Shown piece by piece: positions 9,696 to 17,842 of a stretch of 64,000 nucleotides of DNA (its first letter is position 1; each line of letters starts with the position of its first letter). Position numbers and translations under genes: made by a program. The DNA lies in the NCBI RefSeq assembly GCF_000016285.1, contig NC_011989.1:1367001-1431000 (forward strand). The letters are read 5' to 3'. Source of the stretch: Allorhizobium ampelinum S4. Its GTDB lineage: Bacteria > Pseudomonadota > Alphaproteobacteria > Rhizobiales > Rhizobiaceae. Under the pieces are notes generated by a model, which did no database searches, was not told where the DNA came from, and worked only from the letters and a program-made list of their open reading frames with translations.

Positions 9696-12098
9696 ATGGA
9701 CGACGTTCTGTCGCCGACCGATTTCATCCAGGCTAGCCGTGTGCTGAAACTATCGTCGCCGTTGGGCGAGGATCAGTTGCTTCCAGAGCGGATGATGGTG
9801 GACGAGGGCGTCAATCGCCTGTTCGAGATCACGCTTTCAGTGCGCGCCAAGCGCGAGGCGGTCAAGCCCGAAGAGCTGATCGGCAAGCTGGTCGATGTGT
9901 CCCTGGAAATCCGCCAGGGCGAACTGGATGGGGATGGTGTGCGCCGGCCGTTTAATGGACTGGTGACCAATCTGTCCGAGGGACCGCCGGTGACGCGCGG
10001 ATTGCGGTCCTATACCCTGACCATCCGCCCCCAACTGTGGCTGTTGTCACGCCGCTCCGATTGCCGGATCTGGCAGAACATGACGGCAATCCAGGTGATG
10101 GAAACGCTGTTTTCCGAGCATGGTATTCCGGCACCCGCATATGCCCCTCTGCACAAGACACCGCCGTCGCGGGAATATTCAACACAATGGAACGAGACCG
10201 ATCTTGACTATCTGCTGCGCCGTTTCGAGCAAGAAGGATTGTTCTTCTGGTTCGAACATGAGACCGGCGTTCATCGCCTGAAGGTCAGCGACAGCAAGGT
10301 GGCCTGGGGCTCACCATCTGCATCGGCAGAAGGCGAGCAGAATGTGCGTCTTGCGCAAGGCTCCTCGGATCGCAACCACATCAACGAATGGATGCGGCAG
10401 TTTTCCTACATCCCCGGCCAGCGCGCCGGTGCGGATTGGAATTTCGAGACGCCCAGCACTGTGCCGCTGAATGTCACGCCGTCGCTGATCCAGATGCCAG
10501 GGGCCAAACAGCGCGAGCTGTACGAATATCCGACCCGCATCTCTGATGTCAAAGAGGCCGAGGTGGCCGAGACGTTCCGTATGCAGGCCGTGGAGGCCGA
10601 TCATGAGCGGGTGACGGGCCAGTCCAATGTGCGCTTCCTGGAAGCCGGACGGCGGTTCACACCATATGAGGAACCGCATCCAGAGCATAAATACGAAGAG
10701 CATGTGATTACCCGGATTACCCATTGGGTCGTTGACCGCTCCTATGAGACAACTGAGAATGAGCCGGAATATCGCAATGCATTCGAGGCAATCCCGTCGC
10801 GAGTTCCGCTGACGCCGCACCGCGAGACCAAGCGCCCGCGCATCGAGGGGACACAGGTGGCGATTGTCGCCGGACCATCGGGCGAGGAGATCCACACGGA
10901 TCAATACGGGCGATTAAAATTATGGTTCCCCTGGGATAGAAAAGCACAGAAGGACGGCAGTGATACCTGCTGGGTGCGCGTCGCCCAGGCCTGGGGTGGT
11001 GGCACCTGGGGCGCTCAGGTCATTCCGCGCATCGGCATGGAAGTGATGGTGTCCTTCGTGGATGGCGATCCGGACCGGCCACTGGTTATTGGCGTGGTGC
11101 CGAACCCGAAAAACCCGGTGCCTTATGAACTGCCCGCCAACAAGACCCGCATGGTGCTTCGGTCAAATACCCACAAGGGCAGCGGCTTCAACGAAATGAC
11201 CTTCGAGGATGAGAGTGGCAAGGAGAATATGTTCTTCCACGCCCAGAAGGATCAGACAACGCGAGTGCTGAACGACCGCACCAAGCGCATCGACCGCCAT
11301 GAGGTGGCCTCCATTGGCGGCAACCGGGCGGTGGAAGTTTCGGGCAATCAGAAGCACGAGATCGGCGGCTCGGTAAACACGGTGGTCGGCGGCACGGGGC
11401 CGATGGCGATGCTGGCCATGGCAGGCGTTCAGGCACTGTCCGGCCAGACGGCGGGGTTGCTGTCGCAAGCGGGTCAGATAGCGGGTGGTGGCGGACCGGG
11501 TCTTGCCAACTTTGCCACCACCCTTGCATCCTCAGCACTCGGATTCCTTGGTGCTGGCGGAATGATGGCTCGCGAAGGCGTTGTCGCTGGTTCCAGCCCA
11601 AGGGCCGACGCAGGCACGGCGCTGGCTGGTTCCGGCACGGGTGTCGGCACGGACGCCTCAGGCCTGTTCCCGATGCCCGGCATTATGAATACCATCGTCA
11701 GCAGCTTCAAATCCGACAGCGTCGGGATTGCTAGAGCCGAGCAGATCGGTGTCAGTAAGGTGACGAATGTCGGGCAGACCTATGTGACAAATGTCGGCAA
11801 GGAGCAGCGCACCACTGTCGGCAAGACGATCAATGTTGAGGTTGGAAAGCTCTACAACGTCGTTTCCGGCGAAAAATATCACGGGGAAGCCAAGGTCTGG
11901 GAGATCTATGCGAACGATACCATCCTGCTTTCCACTAAGGGTGGCTACATCGAGCTGAATAACAGCGGCATCCGTATTCACGGCCTGAAGATCGACATCG
12001 AGGGCAACCAGATCAACTTCAAGAAGGGCGGGCCTGGAGAAGGTGCGTCATGTCTCAGGAACATGTCCCAATCCTCAACGCCTTTCGTGAGGGGGTAA
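9696..12098 (+). CDS. vgrG: Type VI secretion tip protein VgrG
   Basis: 800-residue spike protein of the T6SS puncturing device. The gp27-like base domain covers the first ~380 residues. The gp5-like OB domain follows (YGRLKLWFPWDRKAQ, then WVRVAQAWGG and MEVMVSFVDGDPDRPLV), then the signature KGSGFNEMTFED...FFHAQKD and the trimeric beta-helix with repeated NVG/GGN strands. A Gly/Ala-rich hydrophobic stretch at ~566-650 interrupts the helix, which then resumes and ends near residue 800. The ATG at 9696 with GGGGGC upstream is preferred over the in-frame ATG at 9624. No T6SS structural genes are in the window, so this is an orphan cargo VgrG using machinery encoded elsewhere. Adaptor, candidate effector, ankyrin protein and PAAR follow. 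Confidence 0.95.
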   Translation: MDDVLSPTDFIQASRVLKLSSPLGEDQLLPERMMVDEGVNRLFEITLSVRAKREAVKPEELIGKLVDVSLEIRQGELDGDGVRRPFNGLVTNLSEGPPVTRGLRSYTLTIRPQLWLLSRRSDCRIWQNMTAIQVMETLFSEHGIPAPAYAPLHKTPPSREYSTQWNETDLDYLLRRFEQEGLFFWFEHETGVHRLKVSDSKVAWGSPSASAEGEQNVRLAQGSSDRNHINEWMRQFSYIPGQRAGADWNFETPSTVPLNVTPSLIQMPGAKQRELYEYPTRISDVKEAEVAETFRMQAVEADHERVTGQSNVRFLEAGRRFTPYEEPHPEHKYEEHVITRITHWVVDRSYETTENEPEYRNAFEAIPSRVPLTPHRETKRPRIEGTQVAIVAGPSGEEIHTDQYGRLKLWFPWDRKAQKDGSDTCWVRVAQAWGGGTWGAQVIPRIGMEVMVSFVDGDPDRPLVIGVVPNPKNPVPYELPANKTRMVLRSNTHKGSGFNEMTFEDESGKENMFFHAQKDQTTRVLNDRTKRIDRHEVASIGGNRAVEVSGNQKHEIGGSVNTVVGGTGPMAMLAMAGVQALSGQTAGLLSQAGQIAGGGGPGLANFATTLASSALGFLGAGGMMAREGVVAGSSPRADAGTALAGSGTGVGTDASGLFPMPGIMNTIVSSFKSDSVGIARAEQIGVSKVTNVGQTYVTNVGKEQRTTVGKTINVEVGKLYNVVSGEKYHGEAKVWEIYANDTILLSTKGGYIELNNSGIRIHGLKIDIEGNQINFKKGGPGEGASCLRNMSQSSTPFVRG

Positions 12099-12101
12099 GC
12101 C

Positions 12102-12833
12102 ATGGCCGATAATGCCGGTTTGAAGCAGATTATTCTCCAGGCTGAACGGGCGGTCTTTGCTGTTCTAGACGGGGCACAGTTTGATGATCTTCCCAAGAGT
12201 TTATTCGACGGCGATTTCGCGCATAATCCGCTTTATGTGGATCGGGGAAACGGAACAGCGGATCAATTGAGAACGGCTCCGCAACTCGTTTGGCTGGACC
12301 GGGGCTGGCACGACGCGGACAAGGACAACACCGGCCAGCCGCGCCCCACCAGCGAAACCATGCTGGATCGTTTGCTCGATCTTGTGAGTGAGCGCCACGC
12401 GGCTGTGTTCTGGTTAAGCGACGCCGGTGGCGACGTGCTGTTTCGCCATCTGAGAACCATCAACATGATCCTGCTGCCAACCTCTGTGGCTATGGATCGC
12501 GGCAAGAGCTATGAACGAGATCCGCTTGCCACACCGTCCGGACAGGCGGTGGACGGTGACCACGAAATGGTGCTGTTCCGCCATGCCGATTCCAATGTCA
12601 TGGCGCAGGTGCTTCCAAGTCTGACATACGCTCATTTGGCGCGCGTGCTTGGCCCTGCCCAACAGATTCTCTATTCCGCCGATCCCGATTGGAGCGAGAA
12701 GCCCATGCGGGTGACCCGCGCAGACGACATGCCGACACCGGCAGCCGGGCCACTTAAGCTCACAGTAGACGAGTTGGCAGAGATCGAGAAAAACGAGAAT
12801 CTCGCTCTAGGCGAAAAATTGCCACCTATCTGA
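12102..12833 (+). CDS. DUF4123 domain T6SS adaptor (Tap/TEC-like)
   Basis: 243-residue DUF4123 protein; the family consists of chaperone/adaptors that load a specific effector onto a cognate VgrG. Supporting features are the position directly after vgrG (3-bp gap, GAGGGGGTAAG ribosome-binding site) and the C-terminal block LPSLTYAHLARVLGPAQ...LYSADPDW. The reading frame ends early at KLPPI. A -1 slip on the five-A run at 12814-12818 would continue in frame through ATYLRKVAPEQTTG into the ORF at 12863, giving a longer adaptor with the C-terminal helix region usual for the family. The present gene may therefore be frameshifted or use recoding. Confidence 0.82.
   Translation: MADNAGLKQIILQAERAVFAVLDGAQFDDLPKSLFDGDFAHNPLYVDRGNGTADQLRTAPQLVWLDRGWHDADKDNTGQPRPTSETMLDRLLDLVSERHAAVFWLSDAGGDVLFRHLRTINMILLPTSVAMDRGKSYERDPLATPSGQAVDGDHEMVLFRHADSNVMAQVLPSLTYAHLARVLGPAQQILYSADPDWSEKPMRVTRADDMPTPAAGPLKLTVDELAEIEKNENLALGEKLPPI
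12813..12821 (+). other. Possible -1 frameshift site in the adaptor gene
   Basis: The zero frame reads GGC GAA AAA TTG CCA CCT ATC TGA. Slipping back one base on AAA gives ATT GCC ACC TAT CTG AGA AAA GTT and runs without a stop to 13105. The site could be a programmed slippery A-run, or a one-base deletion in a homopolymer. Confidence 0.5.
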
Positions 12834-12862
12834 GAAAAGTTGCACCTGAACAAACGACCGGC

Positions 12863-13105
12863 ATGAGTGAGGATGAACTCAACAAATTTGTTTACGAAGA
12901 AGAGCAAAAAGTTAAAGCGTTTGGGGTCCGCCGTGAAGACATGATAGGTCGCTGGGCTTTTATGCAAATTACCAGCAAAACCGATTTGAGCCATGACAAA
13001 AATGTGCGGACGGCGATGACCAATCCATCGCTTCCTGAAACACCGGATGAACGCATCAAAATCCTGTTTGATCTGCGCCTCCGCATGTTGCGGGAGAGCG
13101 CGTGA
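12863..13105 (+). CDS. Small ORF, likely the C-terminal part of the DUF4123 adaptor
   Basis: 80 codons beginning MSEDELNKFVYEEEQKVKAF. The stretch PEQTTGMSEDEL just before and at the start resembles the PEQTxGMS(D/E)EEL element found toward the C-terminus of many DUF4123 proteins or their partner helical segments. The ATG at 12863 has no ribosome-binding site, and codons upstream of it (from 12818) look coding in the same frame. Both points favour translation by frameshift from the upstream gene rather than independent initiation. If translated alone it would be a small helical accessory protein. It overlaps the next gene by one base. Confidence 0.6.
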   Translation: MSEDELNKFVYEEEQKVKAFGVRREDMIGRWAFMQITSKTDLSHDKNVRTAMTNPSLPETPDERIKILFDLRLRMLRESA

Positions 13106-13653
13106 TGCCGCTACTTTTGGGCATACCATTAGTTGAATGGCTTCTTGGTGGCACGGCGCTGGGTGCAGCAGGGTGGCTATATTACCGACCGGGCGGCACA
13201 AAAGACCAGCTAGTCGATGCACTTAGTAAACCTTCAGCAGTGCAAATGAGCGAACAGGCTGATGAGGCTGCCAGCACAGATCTTGATCAAACTTCTGCTA
13301 CAGATGCATGCTCTACATGCGTCCCGCCCGAATGCCGAAATCTGATCGAAAAGATGCGGAACAAAAGGGACGCATTTATTAAAGAAATGCGGAAATACGA
13401 TCCCGACGCTGATGCAATTGGTGGCCACACTTTTATGGCAGGGGGTGTATTAAAAACGACGAAACCCGGCGGCCATTATATAGAAATCCGTGATCTTCAA
13501 AGAGGACTGAAGAACGATCTCGAAGCGTACAATCGGAACAAGTGCTACGATAGAAATCCTACCGATGGAGATAAATCCATTCGGAAACAGGCCGAGCAGA
13601 TAAGGTCTGAGGACGTTAAGCCGCCGCCGGGCATGGACGTCATACCTCTTTGA
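13105..13653 (+). CDS. Candidate T6SS cargo effector, unknown toxin family
   Basis: 182 residues with no family I can name firmly. Residues 3-27 are a hydrophobic, Gly-rich segment that could cross or insert into a membrane. A low-complexity linker (40-66) leads to a cysteine cluster C69-x2-C72-x4-C77, then a helical domain with H108, H124 and C147 in the order GGH...GHY...LQRGL...LEAYNRNKC. A Cys cluster followed by His, Q-x2-L and a terminal Cys recalls several VgrG-linked polymorphic toxin C-terminal domains, so a metal-binding toxin is possible; that is inference. Its place between the adaptor and an ankyrin protein fits an effector. The ATG at 13105 overlaps the previous stop (TGATG), so translation is coupled. 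Confidence 0.65.
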   Translation: MPLLLGIPLVEWLLGGTALGAAGWLYYRPGGTKDQLVDALSKPSAVQMSEQADEAASTDLDQTSATDACSTCVPPECRNLIEKMRNKRDAFIKEMRKYDPDADAIGGHTFMAGGVLKTTKPGGHYIEIRDLQRGLKNDLEAYNRNKCYDRNPTDGDKSIRKQAEQIRSEDVKPPPGMDVIPL

Positions 13654-13666
13654 AAAGGCAAAAGAC

Positions 13667-14299
13667 ATGAGCGTAAACTTAGACCGTTTGGAGAGATGGG
13701 AAGAAAAATTTCTGAGGGGCGATCATTCCGATGATTCGTGGGTTATATCCCAGTTGAAATCCGAGCCGTCTGTGAATGGCATTCCGTTGCTGTTTCGAGC
13801 AGCATACTCAACCGAAGGATTACGATTTCTGGCGGAAAACGGCGTGAATATTCTCCAAAGGAGTGAGGATGGCTCGACACTTTTAATGGAGGCCCGAAGT
13901 GGATTTGACATCGAAACATATCGGTGGCTGGCAGGAGAGTTTGCAAAAAGGGATGCCATTGACCTTCATGACGAAGAAGGGTTCACGGCGCTTTCCGTGA
14001 AAATCAAATTTGGAGAGTTAGAAGAAGCGCGCATTCTTCTGGAAAATGGCGCTTCAATTCGTACCTTTGCGACAGTGGCCCGATATGGGAACAGACGACT
14101 GACTATTCCGCGACAGGCTGTTATTTGCACGAGCAGGAGTGAGCTGGACCCACAGCAGGTGTCGATTGAAGCACTTAAGCTGTTGCAGGAATTCGGTTAT
14201 GATCCCTCAAAGGAGGAGGTTGCGGAGCTCCTGTCCGGCGTCAGCGAGGATAAGCCAGAGCTTCGGAAATGGGTTTCCGAGAATTTGGCTTCGGGGTAG
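13667..14299 (+). CDS. Ankyrin-repeat-like protein, candidate immunity protein
   Basis: 210-residue soluble protein with ankyrin-type helices: PLLFRAAYSTEGLRFLAENGVNI, then STLLMEARSG...YRWLAGEF and FTALSVKIKFGELEEARILLENGASI, each a loop followed by paired helices. No signal peptide or membrane segment is seen, so it should be cytoplasmic. It starts 13 bp after the candidate effector with an AAGGC-type site. Ankyrin proteins directly after VgrG-linked effectors are often the cognate immunity proteins, which is the inferred role. Its AT-richer, sparse-homology look is common for immunity genes. Confidence 0.65.
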   Translation: MSVNLDRLERWEEKFLRGDHSDDSWVISQLKSEPSVNGIPLLFRAAYSTEGLRFLAENGVNILQRSEDGSTLLMEARSGFDIETYRWLAGEFAKRDAIDLHDEEGFTALSVKIKFGELEEARILLENGASIRTFATVARYGNRRLTIPRQAVICTSRSELDPQQVSIEALKLLQEFGYDPSKEEVAELLSGVSEDKPELRKWVSENLASG

Positions 14300-14568
14300 G
14301 CATATAATTCTTTCTATACTCGGCAAATTTGGCCGCACCGGAGATCGAGATGGACGACCCCATGTGGCGGAGAGGTGGTCTTTCCAGGTAGTTTGGTTTT
14401 TCTTCCAATTTCTTCGCGAAAGCAGTTCACAGGGCGGCTCCGAAGCTCCTGTTGACGGAGATATTGCGGAGCGGAGTGTGACATTGCGAGCCACGCCCAG
14501 CCATGGCGGCACGGATTTGTCGCTTTATAAGCTACTAACCCTCTGAATTGCAAAAGGCAGGTGAACCC

Positions 14569-14865
14569 ATGTCCGGGAGAATGGTAACCTTGAAAGGCCA
14601 CATGCACAGCTGCCCGATGGCCGATCCGAAAGCTCATATCGGCGGACCAGTCGTGTCGACGCAGCAAACTTTCGTAACGGTCGATGGTGTTCCGATCGCC
14701 ACTGTCGGCGATACCTGCATTTGCACAGGCGTACCGACCTCAGACGGCGTTGCTGGCGGTTCCTCTGTCGCCAATATCAACGGTCGGAAGATCGCTCGAA
14801 TTGGCGATCCTTGCAATCACGGCGGAAAGCTGACGCAAGGTGTGGCATGGATAACGTTTGAATGA
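14569..14865 (+). CDS. PAAR-domain T6SS tip protein
   Basis: 98-residue PAAR protein, the sharp cone that caps a VgrG trimer. It has an early HSCPM segment, the repeated strands VDGVPIATVGDTCIC and INGRKIARIGDPCNHGG, and His/Cys residues suited to zinc binding near the tip. The ATG at 14569 follows CAGGTGA at 5 nt; the frame also allows a TTG at 14548. It closes the VgrG-adaptor-effector-ankyrin module, 270 bp after the ankyrin gene, and lacks any fused toxin domain, so cargo is probably delivered through the adaptor and VgrG. Confidence 0.9.
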   Translation: MSGRMVTLKGHMHSCPMADPKAHIGGPVVSTQQTFVTVDGVPIATVGDTCICTGVPTSDGVAGGSSVANINGRKIARIGDPCNHGGKLTQGVAWITFE

Positions 14866-15143
14866 TCCGCGCCAAGCAAGGCGGCGTGATTTTAACGGAT
14901 GTGAACACAAAGCGCTCAGGCGTTTGTTTCACACCGGGGATAAGCAACGATAGCGATTTTTCCCTCACCCCGCGTTAGCTGGATATTTCTTGGCGAAGTC
15001 TTGAGCTCCCGTTGAATTTTCGCATGCACTGATCAGTGCGACCGGCATATCCTGCTCGGGCTTTGATTGCAGGTGGCGTAAAGAGTCACGATTTTCACGT
15101 CAGCACGGCTGCAATGCAGGCTCGCGGGAGATTGGCATGTAGA

Positions 15144-15860
15144 TCATTCGTAGAACGCTGGGGAGTGACGTAAGGATGCCCATTGCTCGGCATCATGTCC
15201 GTACACGACACATGCCGCGCATTCGCGTTCCGCGATGTCGGAGATCTTCTGCGTGCTTCGTCGAATGGCCGTTTCATCATCCATATCGGTGATAAACATT
15301 TGCCGCGTTGCAGCGTCAGCCATTGAGTGGTGCATAACGGCGTCAGCGGCAAGCAGCACGGTTCCTGTCTGCGGAAGACGAACCATCACAGACTGATGGC
15401 CGGGAACATGTCCGCTGGTTTCCAGCAATTCCACATCCGGCACCAGTTCGATGTCCCCTTCGATGAGACGATAGAGAAGCGACGTATGATTCCATGCAGC
15501 CCGGTTGGCCGCAAACCGGGGATGCCCGCCTTTCGCCAGCTCGTAGTGTTGTCTCTGGATTACGCATTCGGCGCTGGTGAACAGATCGTGGTTGCCGGAA
15601 TGGTCATCATCGAGATGGGTGCATATGAGATAGTCAATGTCGGAAGGCTGAAAACCTATGGCCGCAAGGCGAGCAACGACCGTATCCTCCGGCCTCATTT
15701 CGACTGAGAGTCCTGGCGGGTTTCGCGGATCTTCGACGAAGGATCGCGGCCAGCCTGTATCAATCAGGATGTTGATGCCATCTGGTGTCTGGATGAGGTA
15801 ACCCGGAACGGGCATATCGCCGGGCTGCATGAGGCCCAGGTGGAGCAGATAAAGGCGCAT
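15144..15860 (-). CDS. Metallo-beta-lactamase-fold hydrolase, AHL-lactonase-like
   Basis: 238 residues in the family containing AiiA/AttM-type N-acyl-homoserine lactonases. The metal motif is H82-L-D84-D-D86-H87; the second His of the usual HxHxDH is Asp here. Later ligands are the His in TSGHVPGHQS, the Asp in LLAADAVM and the His in VYGHDAEQW. Lactonases open the lactone ring of quorum-sensing signals, but the Asp substitution and general family breadth leave the substrate open. It lies 81 bp downstream of the AraC regulator on the same strand and probably shares its transcript. The start at 15860 begins directly at the family's first strand (RLYLLHLG). Confidence 0.8.
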   Translation of the reverse strand: MRLYLLHLGLMQPGDMPVPGYLIQTPDGINILIDTGWPRSFVEDPRNPPGLSVEMRPEDTVVARLAAIGFQPSDIDYLICTHLDDDHSGNHDLFTSAECVIQRQHYELAKGGHPRFAANRAAWNHTSLLYRLIEGDIELVPDVELLETSGHVPGHQSVMVRLPQTGTVLLAADAVMHHSMADAATRQMFITDMDDETAIRRSTQKISDIAERECAACVVYGHDAEQWASLRHSPAFYE

Positions 15861-15941
15861 GGTTTGTTTTGATCTCCCTTCGACACAATCCGACTATTCA
15901 CAGAGAGCGGCTGGTGTCTTGAAAGAATGGGACAGGCGGCG

Positions 15942-16757
15942 TCACAAATAATAGGCGATCCCGGGCACGGCGCCCTGCGCATCGAACTGATCGGCCAATG
16001 GTGCGCGCGCCGCACGGGCATAAGCACCTGGTGTTACGCCCAATCGCCGCTGCCAGCTTCTGATCTGATGGGCCTGGTCGCTGAACCCCTGCATTGGCTC
16101 GCCTCGACCGGACTGAACGCCCTTCAGGCTGAAATGCAATCGCTCCAGATCTGCGAGTTCCTTTGGCCCCACGCCGAGATGTCGGTGAAAAAGACGGTGC
16201 AGTTGACGGCGATTAATCTGGGCAGCCTCCGCGGCCGTGTCGACGGTCCCGCCACGGCGCAGGATTGAATGGGCCATAGCGATCTGCCGACCTTCCGAAA
16301 CAGGCCGCGTGCGCATCATTCTGGAAAGCAGCCACTGATCCAGGAAAGCCGCGATCCGTCGAGGCTCCTGTTCCAGGCCAACACCATTTTTTAGAGATTG
16401 GGCGGAAGCATCACCGATAAGCTCAGCAAGATCAAGAAGCATGTTGGCACTGCATGATCCTGTATGGGGAAACAGCCGGACAAGTCCCGGAATCGTTAGC
16501 ATCACCATGACGAAATAGGTGTTTAAACATGAATGCCATGCCCGGCTTCGAGACTGTAAGCCGAGAAAGGACACGCTCGGCACCAGTTCGCCATCCTCCG
16601 TCGCATTGGGACGGCCCATATTGACGGATAGTACCGCCAGAGGGATGGGGCTAGTTCGGATTAGACGTCCTGCATGTTCTCCTGACAGATCTTCAACGAA
16701 CCAATAGGCTTTAATAAGCGCAGCGAGATCGGGAGCAGGAGGAATAATTAGGAACAT
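15942..16757 (-). CDS. AraC-family transcriptional regulator
   Basis: 271 residues. The N-terminal ligand domain starts FLIIPPAPDLAALIKAYWFVED, the DUF6597-type entry seen in many AraC regulators. The C-terminal AraC DNA-binding domain includes AAQINRRQLHRLFHRHLGVGPKELADLERLHFSL and a second helix pair around GFSDQAHQIRSWQRRLGVTPGAY. The ATG at 16757 is selected because AAGGAGG lies 5 nt upstream; a longer frame to 16796 lacks such a site. It is likely to regulate the downstream lactonase-like gene and itself; no operator was identified. It is the last clear gene before the right end of the island. Confidence 0.88.
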   Translation of the reverse strand: MFLIIPPAPDLAALIKAYWFVEDLSGEHAGRLIRTSPIPLAVLSVNMGRPNATEDGELVPSVSFLGLQSRSRAWHSCLNTYFVMVMLTIPGLVRLFPHTGSCSANMLLDLAELIGDASAQSLKNGVGLEQEPRRIAAFLDQWLLSRMMRTRPVSEGRQIAMAHSILRRGGTVDTAAEAAQINRRQLHRLFHRHLGVGPKELADLERLHFSLKGVQSGRGEPMQGFSDQAHQIRSWQRRLGVTPGAYARAARAPLADQFDAQGAVPGIAYYL

Positions 16758-17244
16758 GAAGCCTCCTTCCTTCTGGCTGCTTATCTCAGTCATCAAATGC
16801 GCTGATCCGGCTTTCGCAAAAGTCCCACTGCCTGTGCAGCGATTTTGCCGAAATCTATCCGAGTGTCGAGATCGAATCGGCCATAGGGACTAAAATGAAC
16901 GTTGATCAGCGGTATGAGGTCTTAGCACTGAATAAGGTGAGCTATCGGGTCGGCTTTCGCGGCCTCGTGTCGAGCGTATGTGCTCTCGCATTCCTGGTTC
17001 ATGGTGTATTTTTTCCATTATCAGGCGGGTAAGGGCGTAAATGTTGGTGTCGATGTTCTCATTACGTTCCGTTTTATTTTGAAGTCAAGAAAGGGCTGGA
17101 TTGTCTTGTCGAAGCGTGCACAAAAGCAGAACATCCGTGGGACTTTTTGTCCCGCTGTTTGCATTTGATGTCTTTTTGTTCTGATTTTTATTATTTCAGC
17201 CGCATTTTTCGCTTGCGCGCCAAAGGCAGAAAACCTATAGGCAT
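16758..17244. other. Island right end, no gene supported
   Basis: Nearly 490 bp between the AraC gene and the tRNA-Pro repeat. Short frames exist (for example one opening at an ATG near 16895), but none has a good ribosome-binding site or recognisable sequence. It may be decayed cargo. Confidence 0.4.
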
Positions 17245-17340
<96 letters not shown>

Positions 17341-17842
17341 TTTATTTCAATCACTCCCCCAATTTTGGGTGATTGCCTCTCTTCAAACCATATGCCTATT
17401 TTCAGCGTTACAGCGCCTTGCACTCAGGTTTGCTGAAGCCCTTTTATTTTGGGGAGAGGCTGCGGCTTTGTGCTCGCGTATTCCATTCAGGGCGTAAGCT
17501 AATCTCAAGAGTTTTATGTTTATAATGTATAATGCTTTTTTTGCGGTGCACATAATAGGCAGATTTTTCTGTAACCATCTATATTCTAAGGGCTATTCTC
17601 AGATTTTCTGGGCTTTGAAGAGATTGAACAGGCTGCAAAAGCGCCAAATGGTGCTGCACTGGTATCGATAAAGTCCGGTCTCTGCCTTATATTGGGTGCA
17701 GTGCAGCAATATGCCTTGTCGTTGGTCCTCATAACCTTCGAGATTAGCATGAGACGATATTCACCATGAGTTTCTGAGGGCCAGAAGTATTGGCGGCTTG
17801 TGAAGCAGACGAGAGAATGCAGCCGTCAGGAAGGCAGATGCG
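17341..17842. other. Intergenic region with an inverted repeat before the esterase
   Basis: About 500 bp, A/T-rich around 17510-17590. A 9-bp inverted repeat, GCTGCACTG at 17653-17661 and CAGTGCAGC at 17699-17707, is the only clear structure. TGCAGTGCAGCA resembles PhaR-type sites that control polyhydroxyalkanoate genes, which would suit the downstream esterase. This is a suggestion only. Confidence 0.35.

Noticed and set aside
14139-14546. Frame after the ankyrin gene reading VWFFFQFLRESSSQGG
   Set aside because: It begins inside the ankyrin gene in another frame, has no ribosome-binding site and no family. It could be a decayed fragment but is not supportable.
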